Of a stretch of DNA of 6,299 bases, positions 1 to 6,298 are shown one piece after another; the stretch's first letter is position 1, and each line of letters starts with the position of its first letter. A program made the position numbers and the translations under genes. Origin of the DNA: Dehalococcoidia bacterium (GTDB lineage: Bacteria > Chloroflexota > Dehalococcoidia > GIF9 > UBA5620); the NCBI GenBank assembly GCA_016783225.1, contig JADHWZ010000122.1, positions 1-6,299 on the forward strand. Direction: 5' to 3'. The notes beneath the pieces were generated by a model. The model saw only the letters and a program-made list of their open reading frames with translations. It had not been told where the DNA came from and did no database searches.

Positions 1-84
1 CTCACACCCGTCCTGTTGAAGAGCGTACTCCATCAGTCTAACAGTATTTCGGTCATCTTGTACAATCGGTATTCCTTCGAACAT
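1..84 (-). CDS. Response regulator, receiver (REC) domain N-terminus, partial
   Basis: The minus-strand frame starting with ATG at 82-84 stays open to the left edge and gives 28 residues. It reads GIPIVQDDRNTVRLMEYALQ from residue 4, which matches the start of CheY-like receiver domains (usual form I-L-I-V-D-D-D-P-N-x-x-x-L-L-x-x-A-L). Receiver domains accept a phosphoryl group from a partner histidine kinase; the phosphorylated Asp and any output domain lie outside the window. The start is supported by a Shine-Dalgarno-like AAGGGGG five bases upstream and by its position one base after the stop codon of the kinase remnant, a typical kinase-regulator operon arrangement. One oddity: the first residue of the Mg2+-binding acidic pair is Gln (V-Q-D-D instead of V-D-D-D), which could mean weakened phosphorylation or decay. 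Family assignment rests on a short segment, but the pattern is clear. Confidence 0.72.
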   Translation of the reverse strand, partial: MFEGIPIVQDDRNTVRLMEYALQQDGCE

Positions 85-85
85 G

Positions 86-1036
86 CTATCCCCCTTCGTC
101 TTGGTTCTTCAAGTCACCACTTCCAGGCAGTGGGAAGCTGAAGGGGCTGCTTTTGCTCACTTTGCGGCACAACACTGGTTTGACAAAACTGCGCATGGAT
201 TGCGCGGCTGTCGGAATTTGTGTGCTGTATCGGCAGTAGAGTCCGATTTCATGCGGTCAAGTTTTCTCTCCTTGGTGACATCGAGGACAACTCTCACCTC
301 GCCCAGGCTTTTGTCTCCTCATCGTTTGAGCCTTGATGAGTGCACGCTCACCACCAGCTCATAAGGTTCGCTGAGGGCCACCTCTTCGTCAGGCGATTCT
401 GTCTGGACAAGACGTGCCAGTGCCAGCAAGCTTGGAACCTCCTCCAGCTTGGAAACACTCTTGGTGACCACATCCGCGGCTCCCTCTGCTAGCATTTGTT
501 CCATATGAAGGTTCAAACAAGTTATCCTCCGTTTCTTGTCCAACGTTATCAGCGCATCTTTCATGCTGTTGGCGTTTGCCGCCAGCTCCCTTTTTCGCAT
601 TGCCACCATTTGTCGAGACTTTGATTTGATAGCAGGGCTGACATCCACGATTTCGTCGCGACCTTTGACCTCCAAGGTGGCCGTGTAGTGTCCCTTTTCT
701 ACCACCCCTCCGTAACCGGCTAACTTGCGTATGGGGTTTGTTGACCGTCACGCGAACAGCAGTGCTACCAGCACGGCCGCAAGCAGAACGGCGGCATTGA
801 TACCCAGAACCAAGTTGGGGAATACGCTGCATTTGGCGGCAAGACCCGCCAGAGGCTTTGGAAAAACGATGCCCCAACCAGATGCCCGTACCACCTTGCT
901 GTCATATTCATGGATCAGTCCTTCCACGCTCCCGCAACCGCAGCGGTCAATGGGCCCGAGTTACGGCGGCATCGCCTCGTCCCGTGGTTTCCTTCCACGC
1001 CAGTCTGTTGCGTGGCACGCAGTTGAGTTTCTCCAC
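86..1036 (-). pseudogene. Decayed Cache-HAMP-PAS sensor histidine kinase
   Basis: Remnant of a membrane sensor kinase read on the minus strand. A fragment at 1036-950 (VPRNRLAWKETTG, then DAAVTRAH) and the frame from 960 down (GSVEGLIHEYDSK, then GWGIVFPKPLAGLAAK) look like the end of an extracellular Cache domain. A hydrophobic helix follows at about 822-751 (LVLGINAAVLLAAVLVALLF). After an in-frame TGA (748-750) comes a HAMP linker (STNPIRKLAG, then GRDEIVDV), a PAS-like stretch (DALITLDKKRRITCLN), a second in-frame TGA (319-321), then VVLDVTKERKLDRMKSD and the H-box DTAHKFRQP with its His at 220-222. The frame stops at 157-159. In another frame, KSSPFSFPLP (154-125) ends at TAG 86-88 and matches the last strand of an HATPase domain (GSTFSFTLP in the family). 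The N, G1 and F boxes are absent, so about 150 residues of the ATP-binding domain are deleted. The H-box is also altered (HKFRQPRN versus HELRTPLT). The protein cannot be made or work as a kinase. Domain names are inferred from motif pattern. Confidence 0.8.
90..96 (-). promoter_or_regulatory. Ribosome binding site of the response regulator
   Basis: Read on the minus strand this is AAGGGGG, followed by five bases and then the ATG at 84. It lies inside the last codons of the kinase tail frame (Glu-Gly-Gly-stop), so translation of the regulator was probably coupled to translation of the kinase when that gene was intact. Confidence 0.6.
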
Positions 1037-1208
1037 CTAGCTGTGCCTATATCTACATTAGTATATGAACTCCATCTTGTCAATAATTGCGACTTAACAA
1101 ATCTACAACCGGCGGCTCAAATTGGATTTAATCCTGACGCCAGGCCTCTCCCATCAAGGCAAGGCGAGAGAAGTTAGTGGGCGTGGTGCAGGATCTACCG
1201 TGTGGCGG

Positions 1209-1260
1209 AGGTCCTTCGGTCACTCAGCTCCCTGAGAATGACGGTATTCTCCTGAAGGCG
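1209..1260. repeat. Short dispersed-repeat-like unit upstream of uvrA
   Basis: The stretch CCTTCGGTCACTCAG continues through a small hairpin (CTCAG at 1223-1227, loop CTCC, CTGAG at 1232-1236) into GAGAATGACGG and ends near CTGAAGG. CTGAGAATGACGG (1232-1244) differs by one base from CTCAGAATGACGG in the repeat region after uvrA (4602-4614). The layout 'CTTCG...CTCAGAATGAC' is a common intergenic repeat style in some bacterial genomes. Two copies flanking one gene support a dispersed family, but only a genome-wide comparison could prove it. Confidence 0.45.
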
Positions 1261-1308
1261 GTTAGTGCGCGTAGTGTTACGAATAATTGAAAGGTGAACT
1301 CTGGGGGA

Positions 1309-1361
1309 TTCCTTTACAGGGTAGGTACAGTGACATGTATTTGCATGCAACCCTAAAGGAA
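1309..1361. promoter_or_regulatory. Inverted repeat with internal palindrome upstream of uvrA
   Basis: TTCCTTTA (1309-1316) pairs perfectly with TAAAGGAA (1354-1361). After a two-base CA bulge the stem continues with GGGT (1319-1322) against ACCC (1350-1353). The loop carries the perfect 10-base palindrome TTGCATGCAA (1341-1350, overlapping one base of the inner stem) and ACATGT (1333-1338). It lies just over 50 bases upstream of the proposed -10 element. It could be an operator, an RNA hairpin ending transcription that enters the region, or part of a small repeat element. No T-run follows on the plus strand, so I do not call it a terminator. Confidence 0.4.
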
Positions 1362-1415
1362 AGCAAGGGTCCCACAGACGCTGTGCCGTTGCTGTGTGTC
1401 TTTATCTTGGCCTCG

Positions 1416-1424
1416 TGCTAGAAT
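1416..1424 (+). promoter_or_regulatory. Extended -10 promoter of uvrA
   Basis: TGCTAGAAT fits the extended -10 pattern (TG-n-TAtAAT, one mismatch). Transcription would start near 1430-1432, giving a leader of about 30 bases before the uvrA ATG. No good -35 hexamer lies 16-18 bases upstream (the region reads TGTGTCT), which is tolerated when an extended -10 is present. No LexA-type SOS box (neither CTGT-N8-ACAG nor CGAAC-N4-GTTCG) is evident, so damage induction is not supported by the sequence. Confidence 0.45.
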
Positions 1425-1450
1425 AGATAAGCGACACCATTCTACTCTAC

Positions 1451-1456
1451 AGAGGG
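1451..1456 (+). promoter_or_regulatory. Ribosome binding site of uvrA
   Basis: AGAGGG ends four bases before the ATG at 1461 and contains GAGG, complementary to the 16S rRNA tail. It supports this ATG, which also gives the normal UvrA N-terminus (a few residues, then [13 protein letters not shown]). Confidence 0.6.
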
Positions 1457-1460
1457 ACGC

Positions 1461-4322
1461 ATGCCTTCAGATAGCATAATCGTAAGGGGAGCCCGAGAGC
1501 ACAACCTCAAGAACATAGACGTAGCTATCCCACGAGACAAGCTCGTGGTTATCACCGGCGTCTCGGGCTCGGGCAAGAGCTCCCTGGCCTTCGATACCAT
1601 ATACGCGGAAGGGCAACGCCGCTACGTCGAGTCGCTGTCTGCCTACGCCCGCCAGTTCCTGGGACGTATGGAGAAGCCCGACGTCGATTACGTAGAAGGG
1701 CTGAGTCCCGCTATCTCGATTGACCAGAAGGGCCCTTCTCATAATCCGCGCTCTACCGTGGGCACCATAACCGAGATATACGACTACTTGCGCCTTCTTT
1801 TTGCCCGTGTTGGTCATCCTCATTGTCCTAGCTGTGGGCGCGAAATCTCCCGGCAGACAGTACAGCAAATCGTGGATGCCGTGCAGGAAATGCCCGCCGG
1901 CAGACACATCATGATACTGGCACCGCTAATCAGGGACCGGAAAGGTGAACACCAGGCGATATTTGATGGCCTGCGGAAAGCGGGATTCGTCCGCGTTCGA
2001 GTTGATGGCTATATTCACGACTTGTCTGAAGAGTTCGAGCTGGACAAGAACAAGAAACACACCATCGAAGTAGTGGTTGACCGGCTCAGGATAGGAGAAG
2101 CCGAAAACAGCCGTATTGCCGACTCTGTGGAGACCGCACTGAAGCTTGGAGCCGGAGTTGTCCTTGTCTCCATTACGGACAGAGAAGAGCTGCTCTTCTC
2201 TGAGCATTTCGCCTGCGTCTACTGCGGCATAAGCCTGAGTGAAATTGCACCGCGGACTTTCAGCTTCAACAGTCCCCACGGGGCTTGCCCAGAGTGCAGC
2301 GGGCTGGGCATGAAACTGGAGGTGGACCCCGACCTGGTGATACCGAACAGGAAGCTAAGCGTGTCTGAGGGCGCCATCCACCCGCGGGTCTGGGCTTCAT
2401 GGCACACCAGCCAACTTCAGGATATGGCCCGACGCCACGGTTTCTCCCTTCATACGCCAATTGACGAGCTCAGCCAGGAGCATCTGAACCTTATCCTCCA
2501 CGGTGAGAATGCAGAGGTGGCAAGATACCGCAATCGTTATGGACGAGTCAGAGAGTATTCCAGCGGCTATCAAGGGGTAGCCACCTCTTTGCAGCGCCTC
2601 TATCAAGAAACCGAGTCCAACAACAGCCGTGCCTTCATCGACAGATATATGGTCTCCCACCCCTGCCCAGTTTGCCGCGGAAAGCGGCTCAAACCTGAAT
2701 CTCTGGCCGTTACTATCGCCGGCAAGAACATAACCCAGGTGACCGAGCTATGTGCGCTGGAAGCGTTTCGATGGATCCGGCTCCTAGACGATGAACAGAA
2801 CCACAAACCCCTCCTGACACCTAGCGAACTGAGGATAGCCGACCAGATTCTGAAGGAGATAGGCTCCCGTCTGGGCTTTCTCAGAGACATTGGACTGGGC
2901 TATCTCACCCTGGAACGGCCATCTGCAACCTTGAGTGGTGGAGAAGCCCAGAGAATCCGGCTGGCTACTCAAATAGGGAGCGGCCTGATGGGAGTGCTTT
3001 ATGTGTGCGACGAGCCTACGATTGGCTTGCACCCCGCCGACATCTTCCGCCTCATCGGAACGATGAAGAGATTGCGCGACCTGGGTAATACCATTCTCAT
3101 CGTAGAGCACGATGAGACCATGATGCGGGCTGCCGATTACATTATCGATATGGGGCCCGGGGCCGGTGAGCATGGTGGCCAGATTGTGACCACAGGACCA
3201 TTGGAAAGCATTATGAACTGCCCCGAGTCAATAACCGGACAGTACCTCAGCAGAACCAAGCGAATTTCTCTGCCAACAGGGCGGCGCCTTGGTTCGGGCA
3301 AAGAGCTGATAATCATGGGCGCCCGCGAGAACAACCTGAAGAACATTGATGTGACGGTGCCGCTGGGTAAGTTCGTCTGTATAAGCGGTGTATCAGGCAG
3401 CGGCAAGAGCACGCTTATCAACGAGGTGCTGTACAAGAAACTAGCTCAGACATTCTACAGGGCAAGGGATAGACACGGAGAATGCGACGGCATCATTGGC
3501 GTCGAGCATATTGACAAGGTCGTCAATATAGACCAATCGCCCATCGGCCGTACTCCGCGCAGCAACCCGGCTACGTACACTGGAACTTTCACCCCCATAC
3601 GCGAACTCTTTGCCACCGTGCCCGAAGCTCGCATGCGCGGGTACCGCCAGGGCCGGTTTTCTTTCAATGTCCGTGGGGGACGGTGTGAGGCCTGCCAGGG
3701 CGAGGGCTATATCCAGATAGAGATGCACTTCCTGCCCGACGTTACCGTGCCGTGTGAAGTGTGCAAGGGGAAGCGTTACAACCGCGAGGCCCTCGACATA
3801 CTCTTCAAGGCCAAGAACGTCGCCGATATTCTGGATATGACCGTGGATGAAGCCCTAGCCTTCTTCGAGCACTTTCCCAAGGTTAAAAACAAGCTACAGA
3901 CACTCCGAGATGTTGGCCTGGGCTACATACGGCTGGGACAGCCAGCACCAACGCTTTCTGGCGGAGAAGCCCAGCGGGTCAAACTTGCCACTGAACTATC
4001 TCGGCGCTCCACTGGCAAAACACTCTACATCCTCGATGAGCCTACCACCGGTCTCGCCTTTGCCGACATAGCGTATCTACTACAGGTACTGCACCGCCTG
4101 GTAGACGCCGGAAATACCGTGGTCATTATCGAGCACCACCTGGACGTGATTAAGAACGCTGACTATATAATCGACCTTGGCCCCGGTGCCGGCGATGAAG
4201 GAGGCCACGTTATGGCCACCGGCACACCCGAGGAAATAGCCCGGGTAGATGCCTCGCTCACTGGCCAGTATCTCCGCAGCGTACTGCAGAAGCAGCAGAA
4301 AGAGTACTCTCTGGCCACGTAA
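1461..4322 (+). CDS. uvrA: UvrA, excinuclease ABC subunit A
   Basis: UvrA scans DNA as a dimer with UvrB, recognises bulky or helix-distorting lesions, loads UvrB and leaves so that UvrC can cut. The 953 residues match the usual length (E. coli 940). First ATPase unit: Walker [10 protein letters not shown] (33-41, Lys39), signature [12 protein letters not shown] (491-502), Walker B with DEP (517-519), switch His in VEHD (548-551). Second unit: Walker [10 protein letters not shown] (643-651, Lys649), signature [12 protein letters not shown] (832-843), Walker B LYILDEP (855-861), switch His in IEHH (890-893). Zinc motif 1 is C252-x2-C255 with C276-x2-C279; zinc motif 2, the DNA-contacting one, is C742-x2-C745 with C765-x2-C768. 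Extra CxxC pairs occur at 122/125 and 402/405. The UvrB-interaction and DNA-damage regions lie between about 120 and 400. Two departures from the E. coli pattern: Cys516 before the first Asp-Glu pair, and Ala866 in GLAFADI where GLHFADI is usual. The gene has its own promoter and no partner gene beside it; uvrB and uvrC are not in the window. Confidence 0.98.
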   Translation: MPSDSIIVRGAREHNLKNIDVAIPRDKLVVITGVSGSGKSSLAFDTIYAEGQRRYVESLSAYARQFLGRMEKPDVDYVEGLSPAISIDQKGPSHNPRSTVGTITEIYDYLRLLFARVGHPHCPSCGREISRQTVQQIVDAVQEMPAGRHIMILAPLIRDRKGEHQAIFDGLRKAGFVRVRVDGYIHDLSEEFELDKNKKHTIEVVVDRLRIGEAENSRIADSVETALKLGAGVVLVSITDREELLFSEHFACVYCGISLSEIAPRTFSFNSPHGACPECSGLGMKLEVDPDLVIPNRKLSVSEGAIHPRVWASWHTSQLQDMARRHGFSLHTPIDELSQEHLNLILHGENAEVARYRNRYGRVREYSSGYQGVATSLQRLYQETESNNSRAFIDRYMVSHPCPVCRGKRLKPESLAVTIAGKNITQVTELCALEAFRWIRLLDDEQNHKPLLTPSELRIADQILKEIGSRLGFLRDIGLGYLTLERPSATLSGGEAQRIRLATQIGSGLMGVLYVCDEPTIGLHPADIFRLIGTMKRLRDLGNTILIVEHDETMMRAADYIIDMGPGAGEHGGQIVTTGPLESIMNCPESITGQYLSRTKRISLPTGRRLGSGKELIIMGARENNLKNIDVTVPLGKFVCISGVSGSGKSTLINEVLYKKLAQTFYRARDRHGECDGIIGVEHIDKVVNIDQSPIGRTPRSNPATYTGTFTPIRELFATVPEARMRGYRQGRFSFNVRGGRCEACQGEGYIQIEMHFLPDVTVPCEVCKGKRYNREALDILFKAKNVADILDMTVDEALAFFEHFPKVKNKLQTLRDVGLGYIRLGQPAPTLSGGEAQRVKLATELSRRSTGKTLYILDEPTTGLAFADIAYLLQVLHRLVDAGNTVVIIEHHLDVIKNADYIIDLGPGAGDEGGHVMATGTPEEIARVDASLTGQYLRSVLQKQQKEYSLAT

Positions 4323-4326
4323 TCGC

Positions 4327-4615
4327 CATTCGCCTCCGCTTACCCTGTGCGAGGTTCCTCGTGGAGTCCATCGTAAGTCAGGCTCGTTCGCGGGGTTTAT
4401 CCCAAGCATCAGATTCTTCGGTCGCGCAGCCTGTCCTGAGCCCTGTGAGACTCTGCGTACAGCTCACCGTGAGCTACGTGATACTCTTCGCGGAGTCTAC
4501 CCTGAGCGAGAGATTATTCGCGCAGTTTACCCTGAGTGGGAGATTCTTCGCTGGGCTCAGAATCACAGAAGCGAAGAGCCCCGAATGACAAGGGCGAAGG
4601 GCTCAGAATGACGGG
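4327..4615. repeat. Degenerate tandem array of about 30-bp units
   Basis: At least six consecutive units follow the pattern TTCTTCGCGGAGT, then a few bases with (T)ACCCTGAG, then CGAGAGA. Unit starts are about 4327, 4355, 4384, 4414, 4451, 4484, 4514 and 4544; most spacings are 29-30 bases (37 and 33 for the units from 4414 and 4451). The clearest neighbours are 4484-4513 and 4514-4543, both 30 bases, sharing ATTCGCG/CTTCGCG, AGT-T-TACCCTGAG and AGA at the same positions. From 4544 the units become shorter and read CTTCGCTGGGCTCAGAATCACAGA, then GCGAAGAGCCCCGAATGACA and GGCGAAGGGCTCAGAATGACGG. The array begins within a few bases of the uvrA stop. Units are too diverged, and lack unique spacers, for CRISPR. 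Confidence 0.7.
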
Positions 4616-4670
4616 AGGGGGAGGGCATAGAGGCGTGCCGGCCGGTAGGTTACACCTTCACTCATCGTGG

Positions 4671-4694
4671 GTGTCAGCCCCCCAGACCTGACAC
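4671..4694. repeat. Hairpin, GTGTCAG/CTGACAC
   Basis: GTGTCAG (4671-4677) and CTGACAC (4688-4694) form a perfect 7-base-pair stem with a 10-base loop CCCCCCAGAC. No T-run follows on either strand, so it is not a standard intrinsic terminator. The sequence read on the minus strand (GTGTCAGGTCTGGGGGG) resembles short palindromic repeats found near REP-type tyrosine transposases in many bacteria; that is a weak, memory-based similarity. Confidence 0.5.
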
Positions 4695-4742
4695 TCCCCG
4701 TGGTACAGCAAGTTGCGTGTGGGCGGATGAATATCACGGGGA
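4695..4742. repeat. Second hairpin, 11-bp stem with 26-base loop
   Basis: TCCCCGTGGTA (4695-4705) pairs with TATCACGGGGA (4732-4742): ten Watson-Crick pairs and one G-T pair. It starts at the base directly after the preceding hairpin, so the two form a double-hairpin unit of about 72 bases. It lies about 85 bases beyond the stop of the GGDEF gene on the minus strand and could fold in its transcript, but no U-tract is present. Confidence 0.55.
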
Positions 4743-4828
4743 AGACCATGCAGACGGACTTCGATGTCCTTGCACACAACCATCCCAGACTGTGGTGCTC
4801 TGAAGTCGCTTGGTTTTCGCCTATAGTT

Positions 4829-5415
4829 CTAGGCTAACGTTTCCACCCGATTCCGGCCGGTCTCTTTAGCCCTGTACAGAGCTTCGTCAGCACGAGAAAT
4901 GAGGGAGTCTTTGTCGTCACCGGCTCTGTAGCCGGATAGCCCCTGTCTTACAGTTACGCTGAACACCTTCCCCTCAGAAGCTGTCTTCTCGGTAGCCTCA
5001 ATGATCTCCCGAATTCGCTCAGCCACAATCACAGCCGAAGACAATTGGGTCTTGGGCAAAACAACGACGAATTCCTCCCCTCCATACCGTCCCGCGCTGT
5101 CTGCGATTCGAACGTCCTCACGCACGAGCTTTGCAACCTTCTCCAGCACCTCGTCTCCGACGAGATGTCCGTACTGGTCATTCACCTTCTTGAAATAGTC
5201 AATATCCATGAGGCTGAGGCTGAATTCTTCCTTGTAGCGCCTGGCATGGTTAGTCGATTCCTCCAGCTTACGCAGAATTGCTCCCCTGTGTTATACAACC
5301 CCGTCAAGGAATCATAATTGGCTAGTCTCTCCAGCTGTTCCGTAAACCTCCGATGGATCTCATAATACAGCCGTTCAACTGAACCCTGGCCTAGTATCCT
5401 ACTTTTCATGCCCAT
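4829..5415 (-). pseudogene. GGDEF diguanylate cyclase, frameshifted
   Basis: GGDEF enzymes join two GTP into cyclic di-GMP, a cytoplasmic second messenger controlling motility and biofilm. The N-terminal part (ATG at 5415 or 5409, then EQLERLANYDSLTGLYN) and the C-terminal part (ILRKLEESTNHARRYKEEF, then MDIDYFKKVND) lie in different frames. The switch falls at an ACAC tract (minus strand, about 5287-5291). Removing one AC gives LTGLYNRGAILRKLEE, a perfect family match, and restores a single frame of 194 residues. Intact motifs: Mg2+-binding DIDYFK (from about 5206), inhibitory-site RIAD (5110-5099) five residues before GGEEF (5083-5069), GHLVGDEVL, and the C-terminal DEALYRAKETGRNRV. A Ser commonly seen in VTVSxG is Arg here. 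There is no sensor domain: only about 30 residues precede the GGDEF domain. The start is uncertain; GGGG nine bases before ATG 5415 is a weak ribosome site. An ATG at 5209 would give only a truncated domain. A sequencing or assembly error could also explain the shift. Confidence 0.85.
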
Positions 5416-5548
5416 AGTAAATGCCCCATTGGTAACCCTGCACGTAGGCAAAAGGTATTATTGAGCAACAGAGAGGGCGTCTTGTGAACGGGATTGGGCA
5501 GCACCGGAGCTTACATGAAGACCTAATGGGTGAGACAGTGGAGCAATT

Positions 5549-6298
5549 CTACGGTTGCGCAGGTTGCTGAGCTTCCTCCGCTTGCATATTCCCGCGCACG
5601 TACCTGTAAATCCCCACCACGGTCGCTGCCAAAGGCACAGACAGTATCAAGCCCCAGACCCCGGCAACATAGGTTCCGAGACCGAGCAGGACCAGTACCA
5701 TTGCCGGATGTATGCGCATGTAGGACGCCTGAATCCTAGGACGAAGAAGGAGATTCTCCAGGGCTTGAGCGACTAAATAGACAAGTGCCACCCAGATAAC
5801 CTTGTCCGGCGCCACCGCCAGAGCGACGATCACACCTGCGACACCCCCAATCCAGGGTCCCACCACCGGAATGATATCAGTTATTCCAGCGAAGACAGCT
5901 AACCCCAGCGCCAGACCGAAGTCTATCCCCAAGATGAGTAATCCGGCAAAACAGAGGCAGCTTATGACAAGGCTCAGCACCAGCTGGGCCCGGACGAACC
6001 GTCCAAGAACATCTGCGATGATCGAGATGATATTCCTGGCATGTCCAGCTACCCGCGGCGGCAGGCCCGCATAGAACCCGGTGCTCAGTTTCTCCCAGTC
6101 CTTCAGCAGGTAGAAGAGAAACAAGGGTAAGCAGCCAAAACCGAATATCAAGGCACCACTGGCTGGTGTAAAGGCAACGCCTCTTACCAAGGCATCTCGC
6201 ATGAGTTTGCTTAGCGCTCCCCCTACATCCTGAAGAAGACTATCCACTTGCTCCTTCAATTGCAGAGGCAGCCATTGTCGGAGACCTTCGCCCCACTG
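5549..6298 (-). CDS. AI-2E family transporter (PerM/YdiK-like), partial at the right edge
   Basis: The frame is open to the right edge of the window, with 249 residues visible, so the N-terminal 100 or so residues of a typical 340-370-residue protein are missing; the TTG at 6259 is not a convincing start. Recognisable family features are FYLLKDWEKL, a hydrophobic pair of helices (LVLSLVISCLCFAGLLILGI), the hallmark TDIIPVVGPWIGG, ENLLLRPRIQ followed by HPAMVLVLLGLG, and GVWGLILSVPLAATV. About five membrane helices can be seen, with a short charged tail (RGNMQAEEAQQPAQP). Members are inner-membrane permeases; a few export autoinducer-2 or act as Na+/H+ antiporters, but the substrate of most is unknown and cannot be told here. 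The stop lies 134 bases before the start of the GGDEF gene, in the same direction, so the two might share a transcript, although no functional link is evident. Confidence 0.93.
   Translation of the reverse strand, partial: QWGEGLRQWLPLQLKEQVDSLLQDVGGALSKLMRDALVRGVAFTPASGALIFGFGCLPLFLFYLLKDWEKLSTGFYAGLPPRVAGHARNIISIIADVLGRFVRAQLVLSLVISCLCFAGLLILGIDFGLALGLAVFAGITDIIPVVGPWIGGVAGVIVALAVAPDKVIWVALVYLVAQALENLLLRPRIQASYMRIHPAMVLVLLGLGTYVAGVWGLILSVPLAATVVGIYRYVRGNMQAEEAQQPAQP

Larger units (their letters stand above)
1037..1460. other. Non-coding region between the kinase remnant and uvrA
   Basis: No credible gene on either strand. About 1037-1140 may hold further unrecognisable remains of the kinase sensor domain: the minus strand is open for a short stretch but matches nothing I can name. 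The rest contains a dispersed-repeat-like unit at 1209-1260, an inverted repeat at 1309-1361 and the uvrA promoter and ribosome binding site. No tRNA or other RNA gene was recognised. Confidence 0.6.
4323..4828. other. Non-coding region after uvrA
   Basis: No credible gene. The first 290 bases are a degenerate tandem array, followed by two adjacent hairpins (4671-4742) and about 85 bases in which I see nothing. Plus-strand open frames crossing the array merely read the repeats. I found no hairpin followed by a T-run, so how transcripts of uvrA (plus) and the converging GGDEF gene (minus) end is not clear from the sequence. Confidence 0.6.

Noticed and set aside
83..364. Plus-strand open frame of 93 codons at the left end
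   Set aside because: It overlaps the H-box and kinase tail on the other strand, has no ribosome site and no recognisable domain.
389..877. Minus-strand open frame of 162 codons in another frame over the kinase
   Set aside because: The sequence is low-complexity and rich in Arg, Gly and Ser, while the neighbouring frame has HAMP and PAS motifs; it is a shadow frame.
725..1177. Plus-strand open frame of 150 codons opposite the kinase remnant
   Set aside because: Its composition is rich in Arg, Ser and Pro with no recognisable motif, and the opposite strand over the same stretch carries a clear Cache end, membrane helix and HAMP entry.
1281..1460. LexA (SOS) box in front of uvrA
   Set aside because: Neither CTGT-N8-ACAG nor CGAAC-N4-GTTCG occurs; the TTGCATGCAA palindrome does not fit either form.
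1467..1907. Long minus-strand open frames inside uvrA (this one and several others up to about 4409)
   Set aside because: They lie opposite a conserved full-length UvrA and show no family features; they are shadow frames.
4249..4611. Plus-strand open frames across the end of uvrA and the tandem array
   Set aside because: Their translations repeat with the 30-base period of the array, which keeps frames open by itself; there is no ribosome site or known domain.
4327..4615. CRISPR array
   Set aside because: Units are directly adjacent without unique spacers, diverged from each other, and no cas gene is present.
4671..4694. Intrinsic terminator for uvrA
   Set aside because: The stem is real but no T-run follows it on either strand, and it lies about 350 bases after the uvrA stop.
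5287..5291. Programmed ribosomal frameshift in the GGDEF gene
   Set aside because: There is no slippery heptamer (X-XXY-YYZ), and the break is fully explained by a duplicated AC dinucleotide.
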